From Hyphomicrobiales bacterium (GTDB taxonomy: Bacteria; Pseudomonadota; Alphaproteobacteria; Rhizobiales; Rhizobiaceae): 64,000 bases of DNA. The stretch covers positions 1 through 64,000 of the forward strand of contig UBXM01000041.1 of assembly GCA_900469445.1 (NCBI GenBank), written 5' to 3'. The notes below the pieces were generated by a model. That model did no database searches. It was not told the origin of the DNA and saw only the letters and a list, made by a program, of their open reading frames with translations. The translations under genes and the position numbers were made by a program. Shown piece by piece: positions 51,323-59,671 of the stretch (its first letter is position 1; each line of letters begins with the position of its first letter).

Positions 51323-52111
51323 ATGTGCAGCACATGCGGATGCGGTGGCTCTCACGCGACGATAGATGGTCACGAACACCAGCATCATACTCATCATCAT
51401 GCTGGCGATGCTCATGGTCACGACGATCATCACGTGGGGCAAGCGCATGGTGAGGCACGCCTGGTCACGCTGGAGCGGGATATTCTGGCGGAAAACGACC
51501 GGCTGGCGGCTGCCAATCGCGCCCACTTTGCTGAAGCAGGTGTGCTGGCGCTCAATCTTGTGTCCAGCCCTGGCTCCGGCAAAACGACAATTCTGACGCG
51601 CACGATTGCCGAACTGTCGGCAACGGTGCCGCTGGCGGTCATCGAAGGTGATCAGCAGACGAGCAACGATGCCGATCGCATTCGGGCAGCCGGAGCACCG
51701 GCAGTACAGATCAATACCGGAAAAGGCTGCCATCTCGATGCGCATATGGTCGGCCATGCCTGTGAAGAGCTGGCTCTGCCCGCCGGTGGTGTGCTGTTCA
51801 TCGAGAATGTCGGCAACCTTGTTTGCCCGGCGGATTTCGACCTCGGGGAAGCTGCAAAGGTCGCCATTGTGTCCGTGACGGAAGGTGACGACAAACCGCT
51901 GAAATATCCCGATATGTTCGCGGCCGCCCGGCTGATCCTCGTCAACAAGATTGATCTTTTGCCACATCTGGACAGCGACCTCGAAACGCTGCTGGCCAAT
52001 GCAAGGCGCATCAATCCGGCTGTTGACATTCTAACGCTGTCGGCACGAAGCGGCGAGGGCATGGATGCCTGGTTTTCCTGGTTGAAGGCGCGGCGGCCGC
52101 GCAAAGGTTAG
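51323..52111 (+). CDS. hypB: Hydrogenase nickel-incorporation GTPase HypB
   Basis: 262 aa. N-terminal CSTCGCGG high-affinity nickel motif, a His-rich stretch (residues about 16-43) that can store nickel, then the GTPase domain with P-loop SSPGSGKTT and NKID. It releases nickel to the large subunit with HypA. ATG 51323 has GGAGAAAAGAC upstream. Confidence 0.94.
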   Translation: MCSTCGCGGSHATIDGHEHQHHTHHHAGDAHGHDDHHVGQAHGEARLVTLERDILAENDRLAAANRAHFAEAGVLALNLVSSPGSGKTTILTRTIAELSATVPLAVIEGDQQTSNDADRIRAAGAPAVQINTGKGCHLDAHMVGHACEELALPAGGVLFIENVGNLVCPADFDLGEAAKVAIVSVTEGDDKPLKYPDMFAAARLILVNKIDLLPHLDSDLETLLANARRINPAVDILTLSARSGEGMDAWFSWLKARRPRKG

Positions 52112-52145
52112 AAGCTGTCCGGGCTGGATTGCAGCCGCTACCAAG

Positions 52146-52178
52146 CAACTGCCACGCTCAGCAGATGCGTGGCAATTG
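52146..52178. terminator. Bidirectional terminator-like hairpin between hypB and hypE
   Basis: CAACTGCCACGC and GCGTGGCAATTG pair over 12 positions with one mismatch around a 9-base loop, between the convergent hypB and hypE and overlapping the last codons of hypE. No strong T-tract on either strand. Confidence 0.6.
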
Positions 52179-53219
52179 TTCACCGTTGAACCATTCGACG
52201 ACCCGCTCGCTGCCGAACGCCGTCTTGAGCCAGACGAGCCTGCGTTCGTCCGCTTGCGTATGGCCGATCACCGTTGCGTCCTGTCCGAACGGCTGGGCGC
52301 GCATCACGGATACCAGCCGTTCGGCCTTGTCCCGCGGGCAAAAAGCGACGAGTTTGCCTTCATTGGCCACGCCCAGCGGATCGATGCCGAGCAATTCGCA
52401 TGCCCCGCGGACGGAGGGCCTGATCGGTACCGCGTCCTCATCTATCACCATCCCCAGCCCGGATTGATGGGCAAGTTCGTTCAGGGTTGAGGCCAATCCG
52501 CCGCGTGTCGGGTCACGCAGACAATGAATGTCAGGTTCGGCATCCACCATGGCGGCAATCAACCCGTGCAAAGGCGCGCTGTCGCTTTCGATCGTGGTCT
52601 CGAATTCGAGGTTTTCACGTTTAGAGAGAAGCGCAATACCGTGATCGCCGATCGTGCCGGAAACGATGATGGCGTCACCGGGCTGGATCCGGTCGCCAGC
52701 GATATGAACCCCGTCGCGCAGCGCACCGACACCTGCTGTGGTGATGAACACGCCGTCGGCCTTGCCTCGTTCCACCACCTTCGTGTCACCGGTGACGATA
52801 GGTACTCCCGCTTCCCGAGCCGCATTGGCCATGCTTTCGACGATACGTCGCAGGTCGGCAAGGGGAAGTCCCTCCTCGAGTATAAAGCCTGCCGAGAGGT
52901 AGAGAGGGCGGGCGCCGCTCATTGCAACATCATTGATCGTGCCATGGACGGCCAGCGAACCGATGTCGCCGCCGGGAAAAAAGATCGGCGAGACGACGTA
53001 ACCATCGGTAGACATGACCAGCCGCTCGCCGATGGGCGGCATTACCGCCATGTCATTGCCCTGGGCGAGATAGGGATTATCAAATGCGCCGGCGAAAACT
53101 TCACCGATGAGCTGAGCCATGGCGCGTCCGCCGCCACCGTGGGTCAGGTCGATCCTGCCATTCACCAGATCGAGCGGGCGAGCGGAAAGGTGGCTGTTGC
53201 GGTCGGTATGCGAATTCAT
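52158..53219 (-). CDS. hypE: Hydrogenase maturation protein HypE
   Basis: 353 aa with the AIR-synthase-like fold (DLTHGGGGRAMAQLI, GDTKVVERGKADG, RDPTRGGLASTLNE) and the C-terminal PRIC, whose terminal Cys carries the thiocyanate that becomes the cyanide ligand of the NiFe site. Start at 53219 overlaps the hypD stop by four bases; the longer frame runs over hypD. Confidence 0.95.
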   Translation of the reverse strand: MNSHTDRNSHLSARPLDLVNGRIDLTHGGGGRAMAQLIGEVFAGAFDNPYLAQGNDMAVMPPIGERLVMSTDGYVVSPIFFPGGDIGSLAVHGTINDVAMSGARPLYLSAGFILEEGLPLADLRRIVESMANAAREAGVPIVTGDTKVVERGKADGVFITTAGVGALRDGVHIAGDRIQPGDAIIVSGTIGDHGIALLSKRENLEFETTIESDSAPLHGLIAAMVDAEPDIHCLRDPTRGGLASTLNELAHQSGLGMVIDEDAVPIRPSVRGACELLGIDPLGVANEGKLVAFCPRDKAERLVSVMRAQPFGQDATVIGHTQADERRLVWLKTAFGSERVVEWFNGEQLPRIC

Positions 53220-54343
53220 GCAGGTTCCTTTTGGCCTTTCCCGGCCATGTTGTGGCGGCCATAAAGCCAGTGGGCGGCACAACCTCCCTCGCTCGAAACC
53301 ATGCATGAGCCGATCGGATTGTCGGGTGTGCATCCGCGCCCGAACAGCGGACAGTCCTGCGGGTGTTTGATGCCGCGCACCACCTCGGCGCAGGCACAGG
53401 ATTTCGGGTCCGGCACAGTTCGGTAAGGCAGATCGAAACGCCGTTCGGCATCGAAATCGGCGTAGTCATCGGCAAGCCGCACAGCGCTGTCGGGCAATGT
53501 GCCAAGCCCGCGCCATTCGAAACTTTTTCGCAAGGTCATCGTCTCGGCGATGACGCCGCGCGCCTTCTCGTTGCCGACTGCCGGCAACGCCCGGACATAG
53601 GCGTTCTCGACGCGAGGCCGATCCTCGTTCACCTGTCGCACCAGCATGAGGATCGCCTGCAAAAGGTCGAGTGGCTCGAAACCGGCCACCACGACCGGCA
53701 TGCCCTCATCGGAAAATTCCCGATAGGCATCGATACCGATCACCGCAGAAACATGGCCCGGGCCGATGACGCCCTGCAGCGGCAGGCTCCCGCCTTCGAA
53801 AACAGCGCGCATAGCCGAAGGCGTCAGCACATGATTGCAGAAAATGCTGAAGTTCTTCAGGCCCTCGGCGCGAGCCATCTTGACCGCCATCGCGGTCGGT
53901 GGGGTGGTGGTCTCAAAGCCGATGGCAAAAAACACCACGTCGCGTCCCGGATTGTCCCGCGCGATCTTCAATGCATCGAGTGTCGACCATACCATGCGGA
54001 TATCGCCGCCCGCCGCCTTTGCCTTGAGCAGGCTCAGGCGATGAGAACCGGGTACGCGCATCGTGTCGCCATAGGTGCACAGGATCACGCCATGGTCGCA
54101 TGCCAGCTCGATGGCGCTGTCAATGCGCCCGACCGGCAAGACGCAGACCGGACAGCCCGGTCCATGCACCAGCCGTATGGAGCCGGGAAGCATCGCCTCA
54201 AGGCCGTAACGCGCTATGGTGTGGGTATGGCCACCGCAGAATTCCATGAAGCTGTATTGGCGGTCGGGTCGACATTCGGCAGCGATCGTTGCGGTGATTT
54301 TTCGCGCCAGCTTTCCGTCGCGAAATTCCGAAGCGAATTTCAT
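53216..54343 (-). CDS. hypD: Hydrogenase maturation protein HypD
   Basis: 375 aa with the conserved MEFCGGHTHTI and GPGCPVCVLP motifs and the C-terminal cysteines of the 4Fe-4S cluster (CACAEVVRG, CPLFGRGC). With HypC it is the scaffold on which the Fe(CN)2CO group is built. Start at 54343 overlaps hypC; the long upstream frame is on the wrong side of hypC and discarded. Confidence 0.95.
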   Translation of the reverse strand: MKFASEFRDGKLARKITATIAAECRPDRQYSFMEFCGGHTHTIARYGLEAMLPGSIRLVHGPGCPVCVLPVGRIDSAIELACDHGVILCTYGDTMRVPGSHRLSLLKAKAAGGDIRMVWSTLDALKIARDNPGRDVVFFAIGFETTTPPTAMAVKMARAEGLKNFSIFCNHVLTPSAMRAVFEGGSLPLQGVIGPGHVSAVIGIDAYREFSDEGMPVVVAGFEPLDLLQAILMLVRQVNEDRPRVENAYVRALPAVGNEKARGVIAETMTLRKSFEWRGLGTLPDSAVRLADDYADFDAERRFDLPYRTVPDPKSCACAEVVRGIKHPQDCPLFGRGCTPDNPIGSCMVSSEGGCAAHWLYGRHNMAGKGQKEPA

Positions 54344-54588
54344 CCCAGGAACTCCGCAGGTTCGAATTCGGCCAGTTCGCCCATCTCTTTCAGAAGCGCC
54401 AGCGTCTCGGCGGCCTCCTGCGGGTCGATCCGGCTCAGAGCAAACCCCACATGCAGCAGAACATGGTCGCCGACCGCGACATCGTCGACCAGCGCGAGAC
54501 TGACGACCTTGACGATGCCGTCGATGCTGACCCGCCCCATCGATCCGGGCATCAGTTCGATCACTTCTGCCGGTATTGCCAGACACAT
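54340..54588 (-). CDS. hypC: Hydrogenase maturation chaperone HypC
   Basis: 82 aa beginning MCLAIPAEV; Cys2 binds the iron centre and the pre-large subunit. First gene of a minus-strand hypCDE operon with four-base overlaps throughout. GGAAAG precedes the ATG. Confidence 0.95.
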   Translation of the reverse strand: MCLAIPAEVIELMPGSMGRVSIDGIVKVVSLALVDDVAVGDHVLLHVGFALSRIDPQEAAETLALLKEMGELAEFEPAEFLG

Positions 54589-54912
54589 TATTTTCTTTCC
54601 CTGCGGACCGTCACCATGCCCTCAACCTAATCCTTTGCAGGCGGCGTGACCTTGATGGATGTCAGCCAAGCATTCGGAAAGAAATGTGTTGGCTTAAAAC
54701 CGCATTGCACAAGGCGGCGGTTCGCCCGTTGATGTGCTCGATGAGCGACCTTTGTGGTGACGGGCGAAAGAGAACTGTGTGGAAAAAAAGAGGTGGCTTG
54801 GAGCCAGATTGAGACCCGAAGCCTATCCGAAACCGGGAGAGCCTTCGGGTCTCATGTCACACGATCACGACGCCCCAAGTTTTACCTTGGGGCGTCGTGT
54901 ACTTCCTCGGTA
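54589..54912. other. Gap between hypC and the GlcG-type gene
   Basis: 324 bases without a gene. It contains the hypCDE promoter side and the strong hairpin at 54866-54899. Confidence 0.5.
54866..54899 (-). terminator. Strong stem-loop after the GlcG-type gene
   Basis: A perfect 14-bp stem (CACGACGCCCCAAG / CTTGGGGCGTCGTG) with a 6-base loop starts 13 bases after the stop of the minus-strand GlcG-type gene. T-tract is lacking on both strands, so termination may be partial. Confidence 0.65.
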
Positions 54913-55401
54913 CTATTTCAGACGAGAAGCGAATTTTTCGATCGTCTTGTTGGCGCAGGCTTCGTCCAGATTGCCGCCGGGTGCGCCGGCGACGCCAATT
55001 GCACCGACTGTCGCGCTACCGGCCTTGACGGGCACGCCGCCTGCAAGAACAAGAAAACCCGGAATGTCGACGAGGCCGGCGGCACCGGCATTTTTCGCGA
55101 CGTTTTCAGCCATTGCGCCCGTCGGCGTGCGCGAAGACGCTGACGTGAAGGCTTTTGCGGTTGAAGCATTTGCCGTATGCGCCCCGGCATTGTCAGCCCG
55201 AACAAGAGCGAGCAGCACGCCGGAGCGATCGGTTACAGCCGCAGCGACATTGTAACCATCTGTGGAGCACGCGGCCACTGCAGCCTGGGCAAGTTCGACG
55301 GCCAGCGACGTGCCGAGGCTGGGTTGCTGGACAACATCCTGCGCGAGAGCCGGGACGGTGAAAGACGCTGTAAGGGCAAGCGAAAGCAGAGCGGTTTTCA
55401 T
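54913..55401 (-). CDS. Secreted GlcG/HbpS-family protein
   Basis: 162 aa with a signal peptide ending at PALAQ-D and a single GlcG/HbpS domain (YNVAAAVTDRSGVLLALVRAD, KAFTSASSRTPTG, GSATVGAIGVAGAPGG). Periplasmic members can bind haem or degradation products and interact with sensor kinases (HbpS with SenS in Streptomyces). It follows a FixJ-type regulator and sensor kinase on the same strand, so an accessory sensing role is possible. Paralogue of the cytosolic protein at 12736-13260. Confidence 0.85.
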   Translation of the reverse strand: MKTALLSLALTASFTVPALAQDVVQQPSLGTSLAVELAQAAVAACSTDGYNVAAAVTDRSGVLLALVRADNAGAHTANASTAKAFTSASSRTPTGAMAENVAKNAGAAGLVDIPGFLVLAGGVPVKAGSATVGAIGVAGAPGGNLDEACANKTIEKFASRLK

Positions 55402-55483
55402 GTTGGTAGCCTTTCGGTTGGTGACTGGACTGCAATCAACCTAGCTCGACAAGTGACACCGCGAAATTCGCATCCCCACCGAA

Positions 55484-55509
55484 GGGCATCGGTAAAACTA
55501 CCGATGCCC
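55484..55509 (-). terminator. Hairpin at the end of the response regulator gene
   Basis: GGGCATCGGTA and TACCGATGCCC form a perfect 11-bp stem with a 4-base loop, overlapping the stop codon of the FixJ-type gene. It separates it from the GlcG-type gene downstream, which then probably has its own promoter. Confidence 0.65.
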
Positions 55510-56079
55510 GGCAAGCCAGATGCGGGTCTGTTCGGCAACAGCGGACGTGCCGAATTTCGTGGCGATGTTGGCACGATGACTATCGACCGTGCGCACGGAG
55601 ACGTCGAGTGCCGTTGCGATCTCCCTGCTTGCAAACCCCTTCGACACCAGCTCGATCACCTCCCGTTCGCGTGCCGTCAGAAGGTCGATCAGGTTGCTGT
55701 TCTCCCGAAGCGCCAGGAAGTCGCCCAGCTTTGCCTCGCAGGCGGTGATGGCTTCCATCAGAACATGTTCGTCGGCAGGCTTTGTCAGAAAATCCGAAAC
55801 GCCTGCCTTGAACGCGCGGCGGCAAGCTTCAATATCGCCATGTCCGGTGATCATGATTGCGGGCCATCCGATGCGCAGATCCGCCAGCTTGTTCATAAGC
55901 TGAAGACCGCTCGTCGCCGGCATTCTCAGATCCAGAATGAGAATGCCGGGTTGCGCCTTTTCTATATTCGCCAGCAAGTGGGCAGCGTCCGGATAGGACG
56001 TGACCTCCCTGCCATAGGTCGCAAGCAGAAGCGTCAAGGCCTCTCGCACGGAGGGATCGTCGTCTACCAGATAGATCAT
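55498..56079 (-). CDS. FixJ/NarL-type response regulator
   Basis: 193 aa: receiver domain (1-115) with DDDPS, the phospho-acceptor in LILDLRMPATSG and a TKPA segment; then a LuxR-type helix-turn-helix (LTAREREVIELVSKGFASREIA, SVRTVDSHRANI). The start overlaps the stop of the upstream sensor kinase by four bases. Likely controls the transporter/CoA-transferase operon divergent from the pair. Confidence 0.9.
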   Translation of the reverse strand: MIYLVDDDPSVREALTLLLATYGREVTSYPDAAHLLANIEKAQPGILILDLRMPATSGLQLMNKLADLRIGWPAIMITGHGDIEACRRAFKAGVSDFLTKPADEHVLMEAITACEAKLGDFLALRENSNLIDLLTAREREVIELVSKGFASREIATALDVSVRTVDSHRANIATKFGTSAVAEQTRIWLAGHR

Positions 56080-57593
56080 GGCAAAACACCGGTTGGGAGA
56101 TGGATGGTGAAACGGGCACCGCCATCATTACATGCTTCGATCGATCCGTTCATCTTTTCGAGCAAACGGGCAGAGAGCGGCAGCCCGAGGCCCATGCCGT
56201 CCGTCTTGGTCGTGAAAAACGGATCGAATATGCGCTCAAGCGACGAAGGTTCGATGCCGGGGCCATTGTCGGCAACCATGACAAGCACCTCGTTCCCCTG
56301 CCGTCGGACATCGACTGTTATCTTCGGGTCCTGTCGACCTGCAATGGCATCGGCAGCGTTGCGGACCAGATTATGAAGAACCTGCTGAAACGAGATCACA
56401 TCGATATGGCCGGTTCCGACCGCGTCGGACTGCGTCACCACAAGGGTGATGCCGCGCTGCGCCAGATCGGCGTCCACGAGGTGCAAGGCTTCGGTGATTG
56501 CCTCGGTAAGGCGCACTTCCTCGATCCGGGCAGGGGCCCCGGAAACGTAGGCGCGCATGCGGGAAAGGATATCCCCAGCGCGCCTGGCGTCGCGAATATT
56601 TGCATCGACCGCACTTTTGAGGATGTCTGGGCGGTTGATCGACAATGCACGTTTCGCCGCCTGGCTCTGGCTGAGCATGGCGGCAATAGGCTGAGCAAGT
56701 TCATGGGCAATGCCAGACGCCATTTCACCCATGGCGTTCACACGGCCGGCCTGGGCGAGTTTCGCCTCCTGTTCAAGCAACATGGCACGCCGCTCCTGCG
56801 ACTGGCGTTCTCGGCTGGCATCGCGATATTTCATGATCAGCCAGGTAATTGCTGCCAGCGCTGCAAGAAGGGGCAGGGCCAGATGCGGAGGGCAGAGTTC
56901 ATTCAGCCTGAAACCGCGGCTGACCGTCAGATGTAAAGGCTGGCTGTGATTGCCGGTGTCCAGCGCATGGGATGCAGTCCACAATGCAGGGCTGCCGTCG
57001 GACGTTTCAAAAAGCACCGTGCCGTTCAGCGAAAGGGTGGACGAATATTCTCCACCTTCATCGCCCATATCCAGCAATGCGTCCGTATCGATACGCAGGC
57101 GCAGGACCCGCTCGGGTGCAACCAGCTTGAATATCTCGTAAGCATGCGGTTCGGTCGCCGGTCGAACTGACGTATCACCGATCTTTTCGAGGCCGGTCAG
57201 ATCCAGGTTCTGCCGCAGGTCCGTAATCGCGGGGCCTGAAGCCTTTCCGTAGGATATCGCTCTTACGGTTTCCCTGCCGATGGTGATGGTCGTTATGTCG
57301 GTAATGCGGGGATAGCGCGCAATGATGTTTTCGGCCAGTCCCTGGATACTGGTCGATGGCTCATCAGGTGACATGCGAACGACCGCTCCGAGCCCGGAGA
57401 GGTGAGCGTCATGCTGCGCCAGCCTCTCGGCAAGAAGCATTTCCATGCTCCTTGTCCGCTCCGAAAGATCAGAAACACCGGACGTGTATTTGTAGACCGC
57501 CAGCAAGCCGATGGCGGCAAGGCTCATCAACAACCACACTGTCAAAGCACGAATAGGAAGGACGCCTGCTGGTTTCAGCTGTCTCAAGACCAT
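56076..57593 (-). CDS. Membrane sensor histidine kinase
   Basis: 505 aa. Two membrane helices (about 16-36 and 240-262) enclose a periplasmic sensor domain of about 200 residues; then a HisKA region with GIAHELAQPIAAML, and an ATPase domain with NLVRNAADAI, DNGPGIEPSSLERIFDPFFTTK and GMGLGL. ATG 57593 is chosen over an upstream TTG (57626). The periplasmic domain suggests sensing of an external organic acid for the adjacent CitMHS-type transporter operon. Confidence 0.88.
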   Translation of the reverse strand: MVLRQLKPAGVLPIRALTVWLLMSLAAIGLLAVYKYTSGVSDLSERTRSMEMLLAERLAQHDAHLSGLGAVVRMSPDEPSTSIQGLAENIIARYPRITDITTITIGRETVRAISYGKASGPAITDLRQNLDLTGLEKIGDTSVRPATEPHAYEIFKLVAPERVLRLRIDTDALLDMGDEGGEYSSTLSLNGTVLFETSDGSPALWTASHALDTGNHSQPLHLTVSRGFRLNELCPPHLALPLLAALAAITWLIMKYRDASRERQSQERRAMLLEQEAKLAQAGRVNAMGEMASGIAHELAQPIAAMLSQSQAAKRALSINRPDILKSAVDANIRDARRAGDILSRMRAYVSGAPARIEEVRLTEAITEALHLVDADLAQRGITLVVTQSDAVGTGHIDVISFQQVLHNLVRNAADAIAGRQDPKITVDVRRQGNEVLVMVADNGPGIEPSSLERIFDPFFTTKTDGMGLGLPLSARLLEKMNGSIEACNDGGARFTIHLPTGVLP

Positions 57594-58314
57594 GGATATA
57601 ACAGTCCACTCTCTGCCAATGAACAAGCAATAGCCCTTTCGTGCGGAACGACAATCCGTAAACCTACCGTCATCCGGTTGATGATCACCGGATCAACATA
57701 CGACGGCTGCATATAGCCCCTTTTCGACGATCTTCAGGATGACCTTCTTACTGTCGAGCACCATCTCCCGCACATGCAGACGGTGTCACCCAAGTTCGCC
57801 ATCGATCATTCGCCCTACCCATGCGCGACCAGTCCACACACGATCGATCCTTACCTCTTCATCCTCGGTGAAGACATGACCGCATTCGGGCCTCTCTGCC
57901 TTGATCAACAAGCGACACAGCTTGCCGAACCAGACATTGGTCTGCCCTACGCATTCGATACCAACGCCATGCGACAAAAACGTCGCCCTCATCCGGAGGC
58001 ACTTAAAGCGCAGTGCGGATGCCGCCACTTAGGCATCTGAAATTACTATGAAAAAGCAAGGGGCGGCGATTTATTACCATTCTTAATCACAGTGATCCGA
58101 TAAATTCAATTTCTTAAATCAGACCGCTCTGACACAGGTTTTTCAGGCGATATGTTCGGAGAAAGCAAGCATCGTTCCGGGAATTTCAGGTCATTGAAAA
58201 TAGCGGTTAGCTCCGCCGAATCCGGCTCATGTGAATTTGAATTTCTTGCCTGATTAATAATTTTGAAAGCGAACTTTTACGTTCGCGCTCATGTAAATCA
58301 TGGGAGAGGAAAGT
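57594..58314. promoter_or_regulatory. Divergent region upstream of the organic acid operon
   Basis: About 720 bases. The left part (57710-58040) has minus-strand protein-like sequence interrupted by a stop (open 57786-58028) that may be a decayed gene, not identified. The right part is AT-rich and holds a short dyad GCGAAC (58269-58274) / GTTCGC (58281-58286) 29 bases before the transporter start, a candidate operator. Ribosome binding site GGGAGAGGAAAGT. Confidence 0.45.
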
Positions 58315-59634
58315 ATGTTAGCTATTCTTGGCTTGATAACAATTCTTGTGTTGTTGATAGTAATATTGACCAACCGGCTTTCGCCGCTGGTCGCCCTGAT
58401 CGTCATTCCGATCATTGCCTCGCTGATTGGTGGTTTTGGTGCCGAGACAGCGACGTTTATCGTCAGCGGCGTCAAGAACATCGCCCCGACAGCGGCAATG
58501 TTCGTCTTTGCGATCGTCTTCTTCGGCGTCCTGACGGATGCCGGTATGATGGATCCGATCATCGATCGTATTCTCAAGGCGGTCGGGTTGAAGCCGACGC
58601 GTATCGTTGTCGGTTCCGCTCTGCTCGCGCTCATCATCCATCTGGATGGTTCCGGCGCCGTGACATTCCTCGTCACGATCCCGGCCATGCTGCCGCTTTA
58701 TGACCGTCTCGGCATGCAGCGTCGTGTTCTGGCCCTCGTCGTCGCAATGGCCGCCGGTGTCAACTTCCTGCCCTGGACCGGTCCGGTTCTGCGCGCTTCG
58801 GCGGCACTGAATGTCCCGGTCTCGTCGATCTTCACGCCGCTTTTCGTCGTGCAAATCGTCGGTCTGGTCTTCGTATTCGCCGTTGCCTGGTACATGGGTA
58901 AGCGCGAAGAACGTCGCCTTGGCCTGGGTGCCGGCGGTTCCGTCGTCGAAGGATCGGAAAGCAGCTACAAGCGCGAGCTGACCGATGCCGAAAAGGAAAT
59001 CCGTCGTCCGCGTCTGTTCTGGGTCAACATCATCCTGGCGCTTGCCATCCTCGGCACGATGATCTCGGGTTATGTCGATGCAGCCCCGATGTTCATGATC
59101 GGCACCGTTCTTGCCCTGATGATCAACTATCCGAACGTCAAGGACCAGAAGGCCCGCGTCGATGCCCATGCCAAGGCCGCGCTGATGATGGCCTCCATCC
59201 TCTTCGCCGCCGGCGCATTCACCGGCATCATGGGCGGCACGGGCATGATCAAGGCCATGGCTGCTGCCGGCGCTACCTATGTTCCCGCCGACCACGCACA
59301 GGCCATTCCGTTCATCACGGGTATCATCTCGATGCCGCTCAGCCTGCTGTTCGACCCGGACTCCTACTACTTCGGTGTCATGCCGGTCCTGGCGAATGTC
59401 TATCACAGCTTCGGCGGTGACCCGATCCACGTCGCCCAGGCTTCTATCCTTGGACAGATGACGACCGGCTTCCCCGTCAGCCCGCTGACGCCTGCCACCT
59501 TCCTGATCATGGGCCTTACCGGCGTCAGCCTTGGCGAACACCAGAAGCTGGCAATCCCATTCCTCTTCGCTGCCACGGTCCTCATGACCATTACCGCAGT
59601 GATCCTGGGTGTCATCCCATCCCCGTTCGGATGA
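58315..59634 (+). CDS. CitMHS-type organic acid transporter
   Basis: 439 aa, about 11-12 membrane segments, resembling the CitMHS (metal-citrate/H+ symporter) family: LTNRLSPLVALIVIPIIASL at the start, HLDGSGAVTFLVTIPAMLPLY and FDPDSYYFGVMPVLA in the middle. Likely imports a carboxylate. The GGGAGAGGAAAGT site supports ATG 58315. The substrate is not evident; the downstream CoA-transferase and thiolase point to a short acid degraded through CoA esters rather than citrate itself. Confidence 0.85.
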   Translation: MLAILGLITILVLLIVILTNRLSPLVALIVIPIIASLIGGFGAETATFIVSGVKNIAPTAAMFVFAIVFFGVLTDAGMMDPIIDRILKAVGLKPTRIVVGSALLALIIHLDGSGAVTFLVTIPAMLPLYDRLGMQRRVLALVVAMAAGVNFLPWTGPVLRASAALNVPVSSIFTPLFVVQIVGLVFVFAVAWYMGKREERRLGLGAGGSVVEGSESSYKRELTDAEKEIRRPRLFWVNIILALAILGTMISGYVDAAPMFMIGTVLALMINYPNVKDQKARVDAHAKAALMMASILFAAGAFTGIMGGTGMIKAMAAAGATYVPADHAQAIPFITGIISMPLSLLFDPDSYYFGVMPVLANVYHSFGGDPIHVAQASILGQMTTGFPVSPLTPATFLIMGLTGVSLGEHQKLAIPFLFAATVLMTITAVILGVIPSPFG

Positions 59635-59671
59635 GCAGCGCCCGCCTGATTTGAAATAAGGAGTTTTAATT

